Source: Paraburkholderia heleia NBRC 101817
GTDB lineage: Bacteria > Pseudomonadota > Gammaproteobacteria > Burkholderiales > Burkholderiaceae
DNA: 64,000 nt
Reading direction: 5' to 3'
NCBI RefSeq assembly: GCF_000739775.1
Contig: NZ_BBJH01000004.1
Coordinates: forward strand, 212,607-276,606
Shown: one piece after another, positions 7,546 to 16,456 of the stretch
Position numbering within the stretch: the first letter of the stretch is position 1
How the letters are laid out: every line of letters starts with the position of its first letter
Translations under genes and position numbers: made by a program
Notes under the pieces: generated by a model
Databases searched by the model: none
What the model was told of the DNA's origin: nothing
The model's input: the letters and a program-made list of their open reading frames with translations, nothing else

Positions 7546-8760
7546 ATGATCATTACTTCGCTGCTCGATACCGATCTCTACAAATTCACCATGATGCAGG
7601 TGGTGCTGCATCATTTCCCCGCAGCCAATGTGGAATACCGTTTCCGCTGCCGCACGCCGAACGTCGATCTCGTGCCTTACGTCGACGAGATCCGCAGCGA
7701 GATCCAGAAGTTGTGCAGGCTGCGCTTCGCCGAGACCGAGCTCGACTACCTGCGCAAGATGCGCTTCATCAAGAGCGACTTCATCGACTTTCTCGCGCTC
7801 TTTCACCTGAATGAAAAGTACATCTCGGTCACGCCGTCGCCCAAGGCCAACGGCGAGATCGACATTGCGATCAAGGGGCCGTGGCTGCACACGATCCTCT
7901 TCGAGATCCCGGTGCTCGCGATCGTCAACGAGGTGTATTTCCGCAACACGCAGCATCATCCGCAGTACGAGGAGGGCCGTGAGCGCCTGCGCCACAAGAT
8001 CGAGCTGCTCGGCGCGAAGCCCGAATTCGCCGACTGCAAGATCGCCGATTACGGCACGCGCCGCCGCTTCTCGAAGCGCTGGCACGAGGAGGTGATCCTC
8101 ACGCTCAAGGACGATCTCGGCGAGCAGTTCACCGGCACGAGCAACGTCTACTACGCGATGAAGCACAATCTCACGCCGCTCGGCACGATGGCGCATGAGT
8201 ACCTGCAGGCGTGCCAGGCGCTCGGGCCGCGTCTGCGCGACTCGCAGATTTTCGGCTTCGAGATGTGGGCGAAGGAATACCGCGGCGATCTGGGCATTGC
8301 GCTGTCGGACGTCTACGGCATGCAGGCCTTTCTGCGCGACTTCGACATGTACTTCTGCAAGCTCTTCGACGGCGCGCGGCATGACTCGGGCGATCCGTTC
8401 GAGTGGGGCGAGCGCCTGCTCAAGCATTACGAGGACAACCGCTGCGATCCGCGTACGAAGACGATGATCTTCTCGGACGCGCTCGACATTCCCAAGGTGC
8501 TGCGCCTGTACGAGCGTTTCGGCGACCGCTGCCGCCTCGCGTTCGGCGTGGGCACGAATCTCACCAACGACCTCGGCTATCAGCCGCTGCAGATCGTCAT
8601 CAAGATGGTCCGCTGCAACGGTCAGCCCGTCGCCAAGCTCTCCGATTCGCCGGGCAAGAACATGTGCGACGACAGGGCTTATCTCGCCTATTTGCGCCAG
8701 GTGTTCGGCATCGAGCAGCCCACGGAGGAAGAGTGCGAGAGCAACCAGGCGGCTGAATAA
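7546..8760 (+). CDS. pncB: Nicotinate phosphoribosyltransferase
   Basis: This enzyme makes nicotinate mononucleotide from nicotinate, PRPP and ATP in the Preiss-Handler salvage route to NAD. It is 404 residues long, like E. coli PncB. The family blocks are visible: [11 protein letters not shown] at the start, [10 protein letters not shown] with His217 (equivalent to the phosphorylated His219 of E. coli), [19 protein letters not shown], and [10 protein letters not shown] near the C-terminus. The ATG at 7546 gives the conserved [12 protein letters not shown] start; the longer open frame upstream is not conserved in character. It stands alone, upstream of lutC. Confidence 0.96.
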   Translation: MIITSLLDTDLYKFTMMQVVLHHFPAANVEYRFRCRTPNVDLVPYVDEIRSEIQKLCRLRFAETELDYLRKMRFIKSDFIDFLALFHLNEKYISVTPSPKANGEIDIAIKGPWLHTILFEIPVLAIVNEVYFRNTQHHPQYEEGRERLRHKIELLGAKPEFADCKIADYGTRRRFSKRWHEEVILTLKDDLGEQFTGTSNVYYAMKHNLTPLGTMAHEYLQACQALGPRLRDSQIFGFEMWAKEYRGDLGIALSDVYGMQAFLRDFDMYFCKLFDGARHDSGDPFEWGERLLKHYEDNRCDPRTKTMIFSDALDIPKVLRLYERFGDRCRLAFGVGTNLTNDLGYQPLQIVIKMVRCNGQPVAKLSDSPGKNMCDDRAYLAYLRQVFGIEQPTEEECESNQAAE

Positions 8761-8798
8761 GCGCGCCCGCGAGACCCGCGGATCGCAGGCGGCGCCCC

Positions 8799-8804
8799 GG
8801 TATA
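8799..8804 (+). promoter_or_regulatory. Candidate -10 box upstream of lutC
   Basis: A perfect TATAAT 39 bases before the lutC ATG, with no recognisable -35. Confidence 0.35.
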
Positions 8805-8842
8805 ATCGGCGCGTCGCCTTTCTTCATCTGACGAGGACGTTC

Positions 8843-9505
8843 ATGGACACGACGGCCGCCCGCCGCAGCATACTCGCGCGCATTCGCGCGGCGCAGGGAC
8901 GCGAAGCCACGCCCGCGGCGCACGAGCGGCAAGCGGTGGCCGAGTACCTCGCGCTTCATCCCGAAGGTCCGCGGCCGCCGCTGGAAGGCGATCTCGTCGC
9001 GCGTTTCGTTGGCGAGGCGCAAAAGATGTCGAGCACGGTCGACGAAGTCCAGCAGCTCGCCGACGTGCCCGCCGCCGCGCAACGCTATCTCGCCGGGCGC
9101 AGCCTGCCGATGCAGGCCGTCGCGTGGCAAACGCTCGATACGTTCGACTGGGCCGGCGCGGGCCTCGCCGTCCAGTTCCGCAAACCCGAAGATCGCGATC
9201 TCGTCGGCCTCACGGGCTGCTTTTGCGCCACGGCCGAAACCGGCACGCTGGTCTTGCTCTCCAGCCGCGAGACGTGGGCCTCGGGCGCGCTGCTGCCCGA
9301 AACGCACATCGCCGTCGTGCCCGCTTCGCGCATCGTCGCGGGTCACGAAGACGCCTTCGCGCTGATGCGCGCCGAACGCGCGGAGCTGCCGCGCGCGGTC
9401 AACTTCGTTTCGGGGCCTTCGCGCACCGGCGACATCGAGCAGACCATCATCCTTGGCGCACACGGGCCGTATCGCGTGCATGTGATCGTCGTGCATGGCG
9501 CGTGA
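8843..9505 (+). CDS. lutC: LutC/YkgG-type LUD-domain protein
   Basis: A 220-residue LUD-domain protein. In the LutABC system this family takes part in L-lactate oxidation to pyruvate together with the iron-sulphur proteins LutA and LutB. The family is shown by the ETGTLVLLSS segment and the C-terminal RTGDIEQTIILGAHGPYR block. The N-terminal 80 residues are variable. No lutA or lutB lies within the window: the neighbours are pncB and a hydroxyacid dehydrogenase. The protein may work with subunits encoded elsewhere or may have another role. No cysteine cluster is present, which is normal for LutC. Confidence 0.85.
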   Translation: MDTTAARRSILARIRAAQGREATPAAHERQAVAEYLALHPEGPRPPLEGDLVARFVGEAQKMSSTVDEVQQLADVPAAAQRYLAGRSLPMQAVAWQTLDTFDWAGAGLAVQFRKPEDRDLVGLTGCFCATAETGTLVLLSSRETWASGALLPETHIAVVPASRIVAGHEDAFALMRAERAELPRAVNFVSGPSRTGDIEQTIILGAHGPYRVHVIVVHGA

Positions 9506-9681
9506 GCGCAGCACCGCAAGCGCTTGCGCGGGGACGCTCTGCGCGGCGCTGGCGCTCGTCCGCACGAACGCACGCGCGGCGGCCTTCGACGGCGCCGCCA
9601 GGACACTTGCGTTCCTGTTTTCCCTGAGCGCCCCGTCACGCGCAACAATGACGGACATCGACTGAAGTGTGGAGAGCAACG

Positions 9682-10671
9682 ATGCAAAAGATTCTCGTGG
9701 CGCGCCCGATCTTTTCCGACGTGATCGATCGGCTCAAGCAGTATTTCGAGGTGGACTGGAACAACGGCGAGGCGCTTGCGCCCGAGGCGCTGCACCAGCG
9801 TCTCGCCGACAAGGACGGCGCGCTCACCGCGGGCGACCCGATCGGCGCCGCCGCGCTCGCCGCCGCGCCGCGCTTGCGCGTGGTGTCGAACATGGCCGTG
9901 GGCTATAACAACTTCGACATGGCCGCTTTGAACGCGGCCAACGTGCTCGGCACCAACACGCCCGACGTGCTCAACGAAACCACAGCCGACTTCGGCTGGG
10001 CGCTGATGATGGCGGCCGCTCGCCGCGTGACGGAATCGGAGCACTTCCTGCGCGCCGGCAAGTGGGACAAGTGGTCGTTCGACGCGTTTCTCGGCACGGA
10101 CATTCATGGCACCACGCTCGGCGTGATCGGCATGGGCCGTATCGGCCAGGCGCTCGCGCGCCGCGCGCGCGGCTTCGACATGCGCGTGGTGTATCACAAC
10201 CGGTCGCGCGTCGCGCCCGAGATCGAGCGCGAGCTGAACGCCGAATATCTGTCGAAGGAAGCGCTGCTCAGGCAGGCCGATCACGTCGTGCTCGTGCTGC
10301 CGTACACGGCGCAGAACCATCACACGATCGGCGCAGCGGAACTCGCGCTGATGAAACCCACCGCCACGCTCACCAACATCGCGCGCGGCGGCATCGTCGA
10401 CGACGCGGCGCTCGCGCACGCGCTGCGCACGCGCCAGATCGCGGCGGCGGGCCTCGACGTGTTCGAGGGCGAGCCTCGCGTGCATCCGGCGTTGCTCGAA
10501 GTGGAGAACGTCGTGCTGACGCCGCACATCGCGAGTGCGAGCGAAGCCACGCGCCGCGCCATGGCGAACCTCGCCGCCGACAACCTCATCGCCGCGCTCG
10601 GCGAGGGGCCGCGCGCCGGGCAGCCGCCCAATCCGATCAACCCCGCCGTGCTGGGGCAAGCGCGTACATGA
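9682..10671 (+). CDS. D-2-hydroxyacid dehydrogenase (glyoxylate/hydroxypyruvate or 2-ketogluconate reductase type)
   Basis: An NAD(P)-dependent oxidoreductase of 329 residues. The Rossmann motif GVIGMGRIG is near residue 150. The catalytic trio is recognisable as the Arg in NIARGGIVDD, the Glu in DVFEGEP and the His in LTPHIASAS. The family reduces glyoxylate, hydroxypyruvate or 2-ketogluconate, and the sequence alone does not separate these. The ATG at 9682 has GGAGAG just upstream; the GTG at 9667 is less likely. Its stop overlaps the rmuC start (ATGA), so the two are probably co-transcribed. Confidence 0.88.
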   Translation: MQKILVARPIFSDVIDRLKQYFEVDWNNGEALAPEALHQRLADKDGALTAGDPIGAAALAAAPRLRVVSNMAVGYNNFDMAALNAANVLGTNTPDVLNETTADFGWALMMAAARRVTESEHFLRAGKWDKWSFDAFLGTDIHGTTLGVIGMGRIGQALARRARGFDMRVVYHNRSRVAPEIERELNAEYLSKEALLRQADHVVLVLPYTAQNHHTIGAAELALMKPTATLTNIARGGIVDDAALAHALRTRQIAAAGLDVFEGEPRVHPALLEVENVVLTPHIASASEATRRAMANLAADNLIAALGEGPRAGQPPNPINPAVLGQART

Positions 10672-12200
10672 GTGCGCTCGCCGTCCTGTCGCTGGCGATC
10701 GTTGCGCTCGCAATCGCGTTTGCCGTGACGCTCGTGGCGTTGCTGCGCGCGCGTCAAGACCATGGCGACGCCGACGCGCAGGCCACGCTGGACGCGCTCG
10801 ATCAACTGAGCGACCGCCTCGCCGCCTCGACGGATACGCAGGCGCGCGCAGCCGAGCGCATCGAGCGCGAACTGCGCAACGAGATCGCACGCACGGCGCA
10901 GAGCTCGCGCAGCGAGTTCGGCGGCGGCTTCGCGCAGGTGCAGCAGGCGCTGGCGGCGCAGCTCGGCAGCATCGCGACCGTGCAGAACAGCCAGATCGAC
11001 GGTTTCGCACAGCAGCTCGCCAAGCTCACGGCGGCCAACACGCAGCAGCTGGACGCCGTGCGCCAGAGCCTGCATCTGCAGGCCCAGCAGGCACGCGACG
11101 AGCAGGGCGCCGCGCTGCGCCACTTCGGCGCGTTGCTCACGCAGCAGCTCGGGCAACTCACCGAAGTCAACGACCGGCGCTTCGCCGAAGTACGCGCGAC
11201 GCTCGAGCAGCGCCTCAAGGACATCGAAGCGAACAACGCCGCGAAGCTCGAGGAAATGCGCCGCACGGTCGACGAGAAGCTGCACGCCACGCTCGAACAG
11301 CGCCTTGGCGAATCGTTCAAGCTCGTTTCCGATCGGCTCGAGCAGGTGCATCGCGGGCTCGGCGAGATGCAGACGCTGGCCGCGGGCGTGGGCGACCTGA
11401 AGAAGGTGCTCACCAACGTGAAGACGCGCGGCACCTGGGGCGAAGTGCAGCTCGAAGCACTGCTCGAACAGATGCTGACGCCCGAGCAGTACGCGAAGAA
11501 CGTCGCAACGGTGCCGAGGAGCACGGAGCGCGTGGAATTCGCGATTCGCCTGCCGGGACGCGGCGTGGGCGGCGCGGAGCAAGGCGAGCCGGTCTGGCTG
11601 CCGATCGACGCCAAATTTCCGCGCGAAGACTACGAGCGTCTCGTCGATGCGCAGGAGCGTGCGGACGTCCTCGCGATCGAGGAGGCCGGGCGCGCGCTCG
11701 AATTGCGTATCCGCGCGGAGGCTCGCACGATCGCCGAGAAGTACATCGCGCCGCCGCACACGACCGATTTCGCGCTGCTGTTCCTGCCGACCGAAGGACT
11801 TTACGCCGAAATCCTGCGCCGCCCGGGCTTGACCGACGTCCTGCAGCGCGACTACCGCGTGAGCGTGGCGGGGCCGACCACGCTCACGGCGCTCCTCAAC
11901 AGCCTGCAGATGGGCTTCCGCACGCTCGCGATCGAGCGGCGCTCGAGCGAGGTGTGGCAGGTGCTGGGCGCGGTGAAGACCGAGTTCGGCAAGTTCGGCG
12001 ACGTGCTCGCGCGCACGAAGTCGCAGCTCGAAACGCTCACGCGTTCCATCGAGGCGGCGCAGGTGCGCACGCGCGCGATGAACCGCAAGCTGCGCGACGT
12101 CGAGGCGCTGCCGGGCGAGGCCGCTGCGAATCTCCTCGGCGATGCGCCGCGTAACGGTAGCGGCGAAGCAGAAAGCGAAGCGGGATTCGGCGACGAGTGA
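10668..12200 (+). CDS. rmuC: RmuC-family DNA recombination protein
   Basis: A 510-residue RmuC protein. RmuC limits inversions between short repeats in E. coli and has a nuclease-like core. The sequence shows one N-terminal membrane helix (residues about 3-26). A long Gln/Ala/Leu-rich coiled coil follows to about residue 240. The conserved RmuC core then contains TRGTWGEVQLEALLEQML, VWLPIDAKFPREDYERL and FLPTEGLYAEILRRPGL. The start ATG overlaps the previous stop, which implies translational coupling. A strong bidirectional terminator follows. Confidence 0.94.
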   Translation: MSALAVLSLAIVALAIAFAVTLVALLRARQDHGDADAQATLDALDQLSDRLAASTDTQARAAERIERELRNEIARTAQSSRSEFGGGFAQVQQALAAQLGSIATVQNSQIDGFAQQLAKLTAANTQQLDAVRQSLHLQAQQARDEQGAALRHFGALLTQQLGQLTEVNDRRFAEVRATLEQRLKDIEANNAAKLEEMRRTVDEKLHATLEQRLGESFKLVSDRLEQVHRGLGEMQTLAAGVGDLKKVLTNVKTRGTWGEVQLEALLEQMLTPEQYAKNVATVPRSTERVEFAIRLPGRGVGGAEQGEPVWLPIDAKFPREDYERLVDAQERADVLAIEEAGRALELRIRAEARTIAEKYIAPPHTTDFALLFLPTEGLYAEILRRPGLTDVLQRDYRVSVAGPTTLTALLNSLQMGFRTLAIERRSSEVWQVLGAVKTEFGKFGDVLARTKSQLETLTRSIEAAQVRTRAMNRKLRDVEALPGEAAANLLGDAPRNGSGEAESEAGFGDE

Positions 12201-12219
12201 CTCGACCTGCATGCTAAAA

Positions 12220-12254
12220 GAAAGCGGGCCGCCTGATCCAGGCGGCCCGCTTTC
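12220..12254. terminator. Bidirectional intrinsic terminator, rmuC / GNAT gene
   Basis: A 15-bp perfect stem (GAAAGCGGGCCGCCT against its complement) with a GATCC loop sits between the convergent genes, with A and T flanks usable in both directions. Confidence 0.85.
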
Positions 12255-12279
12255 ATTCGAGCGTACGCGGTGCGTTTGC

Positions 12280-12777
12280 TCAGCCGATCATCGTTGCACC
12301 GGGCGCGGCGAGCTTGTCGAGCGCGTCGCCGGTCATGCGCACGACGCGCCAGTCGGGCAGCACGGTCGCGCCGAGCTTTTCATAGAAGCCGATGGCCGGC
12401 GTGTTCCAGTCGAGCACGGTCCACTCGAAGCGGGCGCAGCCGCGTTCGACGGCGATCGCCGCGAGCGCGCGCAGCATCGCCGTGCCGAGGCCGGTGCCGC
12501 GCTGCGACGGCTGCACGTAGAGGTCTTCGAGATAAAGACCGCGGCGGCTCAGGAACGTCGAGTAGTTGTGGAAGAAGAGCGCGTAGCCGACGATGCGGCC
12601 GGCGTCTTCCGCCACCAGCGCTTCGGCGGCGGGGCGCGTGCCGAACAGGGCGTCGGCGAGGCCGCCGGCCGTGCCCGTGAACAGATGCGTGAGCTTCTCG
12701 AACTCGGCGAGCTCGTACATCAGCGCGTGCATCGCGCCGACGTCGGCGGCCGTGGCGGCGCGGATCGTCGCGGCCAT
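12280..12777 (-). CDS. GNAT-family N-acetyltransferase
   Basis: A 165-residue acetyltransferase of the GNAT fold that transfers acetyl from acetyl-CoA to an amine. The acetyl-CoA-binding motif A is QRGTGLGTAML, preceded by LYLEDLYVQP, and NTPAIGFYEKLGA forms motif B. This pattern resembles diamine or thialysine acetyltransferases (SSAT-like), but the substrate is not certain. I chose the ATG at 12777, which gives MAATIRAATAADV; the extension upstream lies within the preceding gene. Its ATG overlaps the upstream gene's stop by one base. Confidence 0.88.
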   Translation of the reverse strand: MAATIRAATAADVGAMHALMYELAEFEKLTHLFTGTAGGLADALFGTRPAAEALVAEDAGRIVGYALFFHNYSTFLSRRGLYLEDLYVQPSQRGTGLGTAMLRALAAIAVERGCARFEWTVLDWNTPAIGFYEKLGATVLPDWRVVRMTGDALDKLAAPGATMIG

Positions 12778-13052
12778 CACGCTTCCTCGGGCACGTCGGA
12801 GAGATGGATCTCGATGCCGCCGAAGCGCGAGGCTACCCAGTTGTAGGCGTGGCAGGCGATCCACAGCAGGATGAAGCCGACGATCGCGTTGAGCAGCAGC
12901 GCGCTGAAGATGGTCGAGAGTTCGACCGAGCCGTAGCGCACGAACGCCACGAGCACGCCGAGCAGCACGATCGGCACGCTGAAGGTCAGGTACACGAGGA
13001 TGAGCGCCTTGGCGGTCTGGCCCGCAGCGATGAACGAGATCTGTTTTTTCAT
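12777..13052 (-). CDS. Small membrane protein of unknown function, 91 aa
   Basis: Two hydrophobic segments (about residues 13-38 and 48-70) are followed by a short acidic tail ending DVPEEA. It begins MKKQISFIAAGQTAK. It looks like an inner-membrane protein with both ends on one side. No family is recognised. It sits between moeA and the GNAT gene on the same strand, 67 bp after moeA, and overlaps the GNAT start by one base, so it is probably in the same transcript. Confidence 0.75.
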   Translation of the reverse strand: MKKQISFIAAGQTAKALILVYLTFSVPIVLLGVLVAFVRYGSVELSTIFSALLLNAIVGFILLWIACHAYNWVASRFGGIEIHLSDVPEEA

Positions 13053-13119
13053 AGTAGTCGGTCTGTTATGCAGGTGTGGACGTGTGGTTGGGTTCGATGG
13101 CCTCTGAGGCGCCGCCGCG

Positions 13120-14424
13120 CTAGACGAGTCCATCGAACAGCATGATGTCGACGGCGTCGCCGGCATCGAGATCGCCGGCTTCATGGGCGAGCACGATGAA
13201 GCAGTTCGCCTCGCTCATCGTGCTGAGCGCGCCCGAGCTTTGCGAGCCCGTCGGCGCGACGCGCCATTGGCCGCTGGCGTCGCGGCGCGCGAGGCCGCGC
13301 TGGAATTCCGTGCGGCCCGCGCGCTTCTTGATCGGCTGATCGCTCAGCGCCGGCACGAGCGGTACGGACTGCGCTTGCGCGCCCGCCATCGCCATGAGAG
13401 CGGGACGCACGATCTGGTAGAACGAGACCATCGTCGCGACCGGGTTGCCGGGCAGGCCGAACAGGAGCGCCGCGCGGCCGGCGCCCGGGCGTCCGCCCGA
13501 CCAGATGCGGCCGAACGCAAGCGGGCGGCCGGGGCGCATGGCGAGGCCCCAGAACGAGACGTCGCCGAGCGTTTGCAACTGGGTGCGCGTGAAATCGGCT
13601 TCGCCGACCGAGACGCCGCCGGAGGTTAGCACGACATCGGCGGTTTCGGCAGCGAGTTTCAGCGTGGCGGCGAGCGCCGCGGGGTCGTCGCGCACGAGGC
13701 CCAGGTCGATCGCCTCGACGTTCAGGCGCTGGAGCATCGCGCCGAGTACGTAGCGGTTGCTGTCGTAGATGCAGCCGGGCTCGAGCGGCTCGCCTGGCGA
13801 GCGCAATTCGTCGCCGGTCGAGAAGTAGGCTACCCGCAGGCGCTGCTTCACGTTCGCCTCGACGAGTCCGAGCGAGGCCAGCAAGCCAATGTCGGATGCG
13901 CGCAGCACGCGGCCGGCTGCGAGCGCGACGCCTGCGCGCGCGAGATCTTCGCCCTTGCGGCGCGTGTTCGCGCCGCGCGTGACGGCGAGCGCTTCGAAAG
14001 CGATGACGTCGCCCTGCATGGACACCTGCTCTTGCGGCACGACGGTGTCGCAGCCCACGGGCATCGGCGCGCCGGTCATGATGCGCACGCACGCATGGGC
14101 GGCAACTTCACCCATGTAGGCGTGACCGGCGAAAGCCTTGCCGCACACGGTGAGCGAGACGCTGCCGGAGGCAGCGGCCAGCGCCGCGGCGTCGAACGCG
14201 TAGCCGTCCATCGCGGCGTTGTCGTGCGCGGGGACGTCGATCGGCGAAATCACGTCTTCGGCCAGCACACGCGCCAGTGCCTCACGCAGCGGTACGCGTT
14301 CGCTCGCCGCAAGAGGCGTCGCCCACTGCAGCACGATGGCCTGCGCGGCGCTGACGGGCAAAGCTTGCGGATCGTACTGGCTGATGCAGCCGGCGCTGCC
14401 GGAGGGATGGTTAAGCGTGGTCAT
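13120..14424 (-). CDS. moeA: MoeA, molybdopterin molybdenumtransferase
   Basis: MoeA inserts molybdate into adenylylated molybdopterin, the last common step of molybdenum-cofactor synthesis. The protein has 434 residues. Visible motifs are DNAAMDGYAF, RIMTGAPMPVGCDTVVPQE, the MPT-binding block STGDELRSPGE, TSGGVSVGEADF and GLPGNPVATMVSF. A variable C-terminal domain completes the usual four-domain layout. It is the last Moco gene of the moaA-mobA-moeA series, 107 bp after mobA. Confidence 0.96.
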   Translation of the reverse strand: MTTLNHPSGSAGCISQYDPQALPVSAAQAIVLQWATPLAASERVPLREALARVLAEDVISPIDVPAHDNAAMDGYAFDAAALAAASGSVSLTVCGKAFAGHAYMGEVAAHACVRIMTGAPMPVGCDTVVPQEQVSMQGDVIAFEALAVTRGANTRRKGEDLARAGVALAAGRVLRASDIGLLASLGLVEANVKQRLRVAYFSTGDELRSPGEPLEPGCIYDSNRYVLGAMLQRLNVEAIDLGLVRDDPAALAATLKLAAETADVVLTSGGVSVGEADFTRTQLQTLGDVSFWGLAMRPGRPLAFGRIWSGGRPGAGRAALLFGLPGNPVATMVSFYQIVRPALMAMAGAQAQSVPLVPALSDQPIKKRAGRTEFQRGLARRDASGQWRVAPTGSQSSGALSTMSEANCFIVLAHEAGDLDAGDAVDIMLFDGLV

Positions 14425-14531
14425 CGAATGAGGAAGCGTCGCATCCGCACGGCGTGTGCGGCGATCGTCCAGGCGGGCGTGCCGGCCGCGTGCCGGGGAC
14501 GGCGGCTGGCCGGGTGGCGCCCGACTGCAAT

Positions 14532-15164
14532 TCAGGCGCGTTCGAGTTCGGCCAGTTCCTGTAAGGAATTGATATTGTAAAACGCACGTTCGTCGGCAAA
14601 GGCGACTTCGGCGGCCGTGTGGCGCGCGTACCACGCACGCACCTTGCGCTCGCCGGCGCAGAGGAAGGCGGCGAGGTCGTCGGCCAGCGAGGTGCGTACG
14701 AGTGCGAAGACAGGATGCAACGAGACCTCGCCGGCGGCATTCGTGGTGGTCGCAGTGACGATGTCGGCGTGCTCGGTGAGCGCGGCATGGGCGAGGCGCT
14801 CGGCGAGGTCGGCTGGCAGCCACGGCGAGTCGCAGGGCGCGGTGAGGAGCCATTCCGTTTGCGCCGCGCGCAATCCGGCCAGAAGCCCCGCGAGCGGGCC
14901 CGGAAAGTCGGGCAGCGTATCGGCGAGTACGCTCGCGCGCCATGGCGCGCCGAGTGCCGCATAAGCGTCGCCGTTGCGGTTCGCGCTGATCGAGAGGACG
15001 CCGACTTGCGGCGCGAGCCGCGCGAGCACGTGCGCGGCGAGCGGTTTGCCGTGCAGCATCTGCAAGCCCTTGTCCGCGCCGCCCATGCGCTGGCCGCGGC
15101 CGCCCGCGAGCACGAGGCCCGTGATCGACGCGGTGGCAATGGGGTTGGCGCTCGTCGGCGTCAT
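14532..15164 (-). CDS. mobA: MobA, molybdenum cofactor guanylyltransferase
   Basis: MobA links GMP to the molybdenum cofactor, giving the MGD form used by DMSO-reductase-family enzymes. The nucleotide-binding signature LVLAGGRGQRMGGADKGL is near the N-terminus, the metal-binding TAPCDSPWLP lies midway, and the C-terminus carries YNINSLQEL. I prefer the ATG at 15164 (210 aa), 7 bp after moaA. The alternative ATG at 15209 would overlap moaA by 38 bases and add 15 residues of no family character. Confidence 0.93.
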   Translation of the reverse strand: MTPTSANPIATASITGLVLAGGRGQRMGGADKGLQMLHGKPLAAHVLARLAPQVGVLSISANRNGDAYAALGAPWRASVLADTLPDFPGPLAGLLAGLRAAQTEWLLTAPCDSPWLPADLAERLAHAALTEHADIVTATTTNAAGEVSLHPVFALVRTSLADDLAAFLCAGERKVRAWYARHTAAEVAFADERAFYNINSLQELAELERA

Positions 15165-15171
15165 GGGCTGC

Positions 15172-16293
15172 TCAGCCGCCGATATAGGACATTTCGATGC
15201 GGCGCTCATCGGAGGCCGCCGGCGCCTGCGCGCTGCCGCGCAGCTGCGAATAGCGGTCGGCGCGGCCTTCCCATATCTGCGCGATGGCGCCGGAGATTGC
15301 CGTGTCGGTGGCGCCGTTGCGCAACAGCGCGCGCAGGTCGTAACCCATCGAGGCGAAGAGGCACAGATACAGCTTGCCTTCGGTCGAAAGGCGCGCGCGC
15401 GTGCAGTCGCCGCAGAACGCGCGCGTCACGCTGGAGATCGCGCCGATCTCGCCCGCGCCGTCCGCATAGCCCCAGCGTTGCGCCGTTTCGGCGGCGGTGT
15501 GGGGCTCGAGCGGCTCGAGCGGCCAGTGCTCGGCAATGCGGGCGACGACCTCGGCCGACGGCAGCACTTCGGCCATGTTCCAGCCGTTCGAGGTGCCCAC
15601 GTCCATGTACTCGATGAAGCGCAGCGTTACGCCCGTGCCGCGGAAGTGCCGCGCGAGCGGCACGATCTCGCCGTCGTTCGTGCCGCGCTTGACGACCATG
15701 TTGACCTTGATCGGCGCGAGCCCCACGGTTTGTGCCGCCGCAATGCCGTCGAGCACGTCGGCCACCGCGAAGTCGGCGTCGTTCATGCGGCGAAAGAGGG
15801 CGTCGTCGAGGGCGTCGAGGCTCACCGTCACGCGTGTGAGGCCCGCGTCGCGCAGGGCGCGCGCCTTGCGGGCAAGCAGCGAGCCATTGGTGGTGAGCGT
15901 GATGTCGAGCGGCTCGCCTTCGGGCGTGCGCAGCGCGGCGAGGCGCTCGATCAGGAATTCGATGTTCTTGCGCAGCAGCGGCTCACCGCCCGTGAGGCGG
16001 ATCTTGGTGACGCCATGCGCGACGAAAAGCCGCGCGAGCCGCTCGATTTCTTCGAGCGAAAGCAACGCGGAATGGGGCAAAAACGGATAGTCCTTGTCGA
16101 ACACCGCTCGCGGCATGCAGTACACGCAGCGGAAATTGCAGCGGTCCGTGACGGAGATGCGCAGGTCGCGCAGGGGTCTGGCGAGCGCGTCGAAGACCGC
16201 GCCGGATGGCGCGCGTACGGTTCCCGCGGCCGGCCTGGGCAATTCGGGCGGCAGCGATCGAACGTCGGCAACAGGGATGATGCGTCGTGTCAT
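15172..16293 (-). CDS. moaA: MoaA, GTP 3',8-cyclase (radical SAM)
   Basis: MoaA converts GTP to 3',8-cyclo-GTP, the first step of molybdopterin synthesis. The 373-residue protein has the radical-SAM motif CNFRCVYC near residue 50. [12 protein letters not shown] follows, and the C-terminal cluster has Cys in [10 protein letters not shown] and the downstream YLCLF. It ends in the Gly-Gly pair required for activation in this family. About 40 N-terminal residues precede the core and are variable. It leads the moaA-mobA-moeA group. Confidence 0.97.
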   Translation of the reverse strand: MTRRIIPVADVRSLPPELPRPAAGTVRAPSGAVFDALARPLRDLRISVTDRCNFRCVYCMPRAVFDKDYPFLPHSALLSLEEIERLARLFVAHGVTKIRLTGGEPLLRKNIEFLIERLAALRTPEGEPLDITLTTNGSLLARKARALRDAGLTRVTVSLDALDDALFRRMNDADFAVADVLDGIAAAQTVGLAPIKVNMVVKRGTNDGEIVPLARHFRGTGVTLRFIEYMDVGTSNGWNMAEVLPSAEVVARIAEHWPLEPLEPHTAAETAQRWGYADGAGEIGAISSVTRAFCGDCTRARLSTEGKLYLCLFASMGYDLRALLRNGATDTAISGAIAQIWEGRADRYSQLRGSAQAPAASDERRIEMSYIGG

Positions 16294-16371
16294 GGTCTCT
16301 TCGTTCTCGCGTTGGTTCGATTTTAGCCGAACCGGCGCGCACCGACAGACGAGGGAGAACGCTGATATATC

Positions 16372-16404
16372 AAAAAAAAGCCCGCCGGGTGGGGCGGGCT
16401 TTTT
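16372..16404. terminator. Intrinsic terminator after rne
   Basis: GCCCGCC (16380-16386) pairs with GGCGGGC (16393-16399), with A8 before and T5 after. It lies between rne and moaA on the minus strand, so it ends the rne transcript; moaA must have its own promoter. Confidence 0.85.
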
Positions 16405-16456
16405 CGGGGCGCGCCAGACTCGAGGTCCGGCGCGCGGACAGTTGCGCTTGCTGCGC

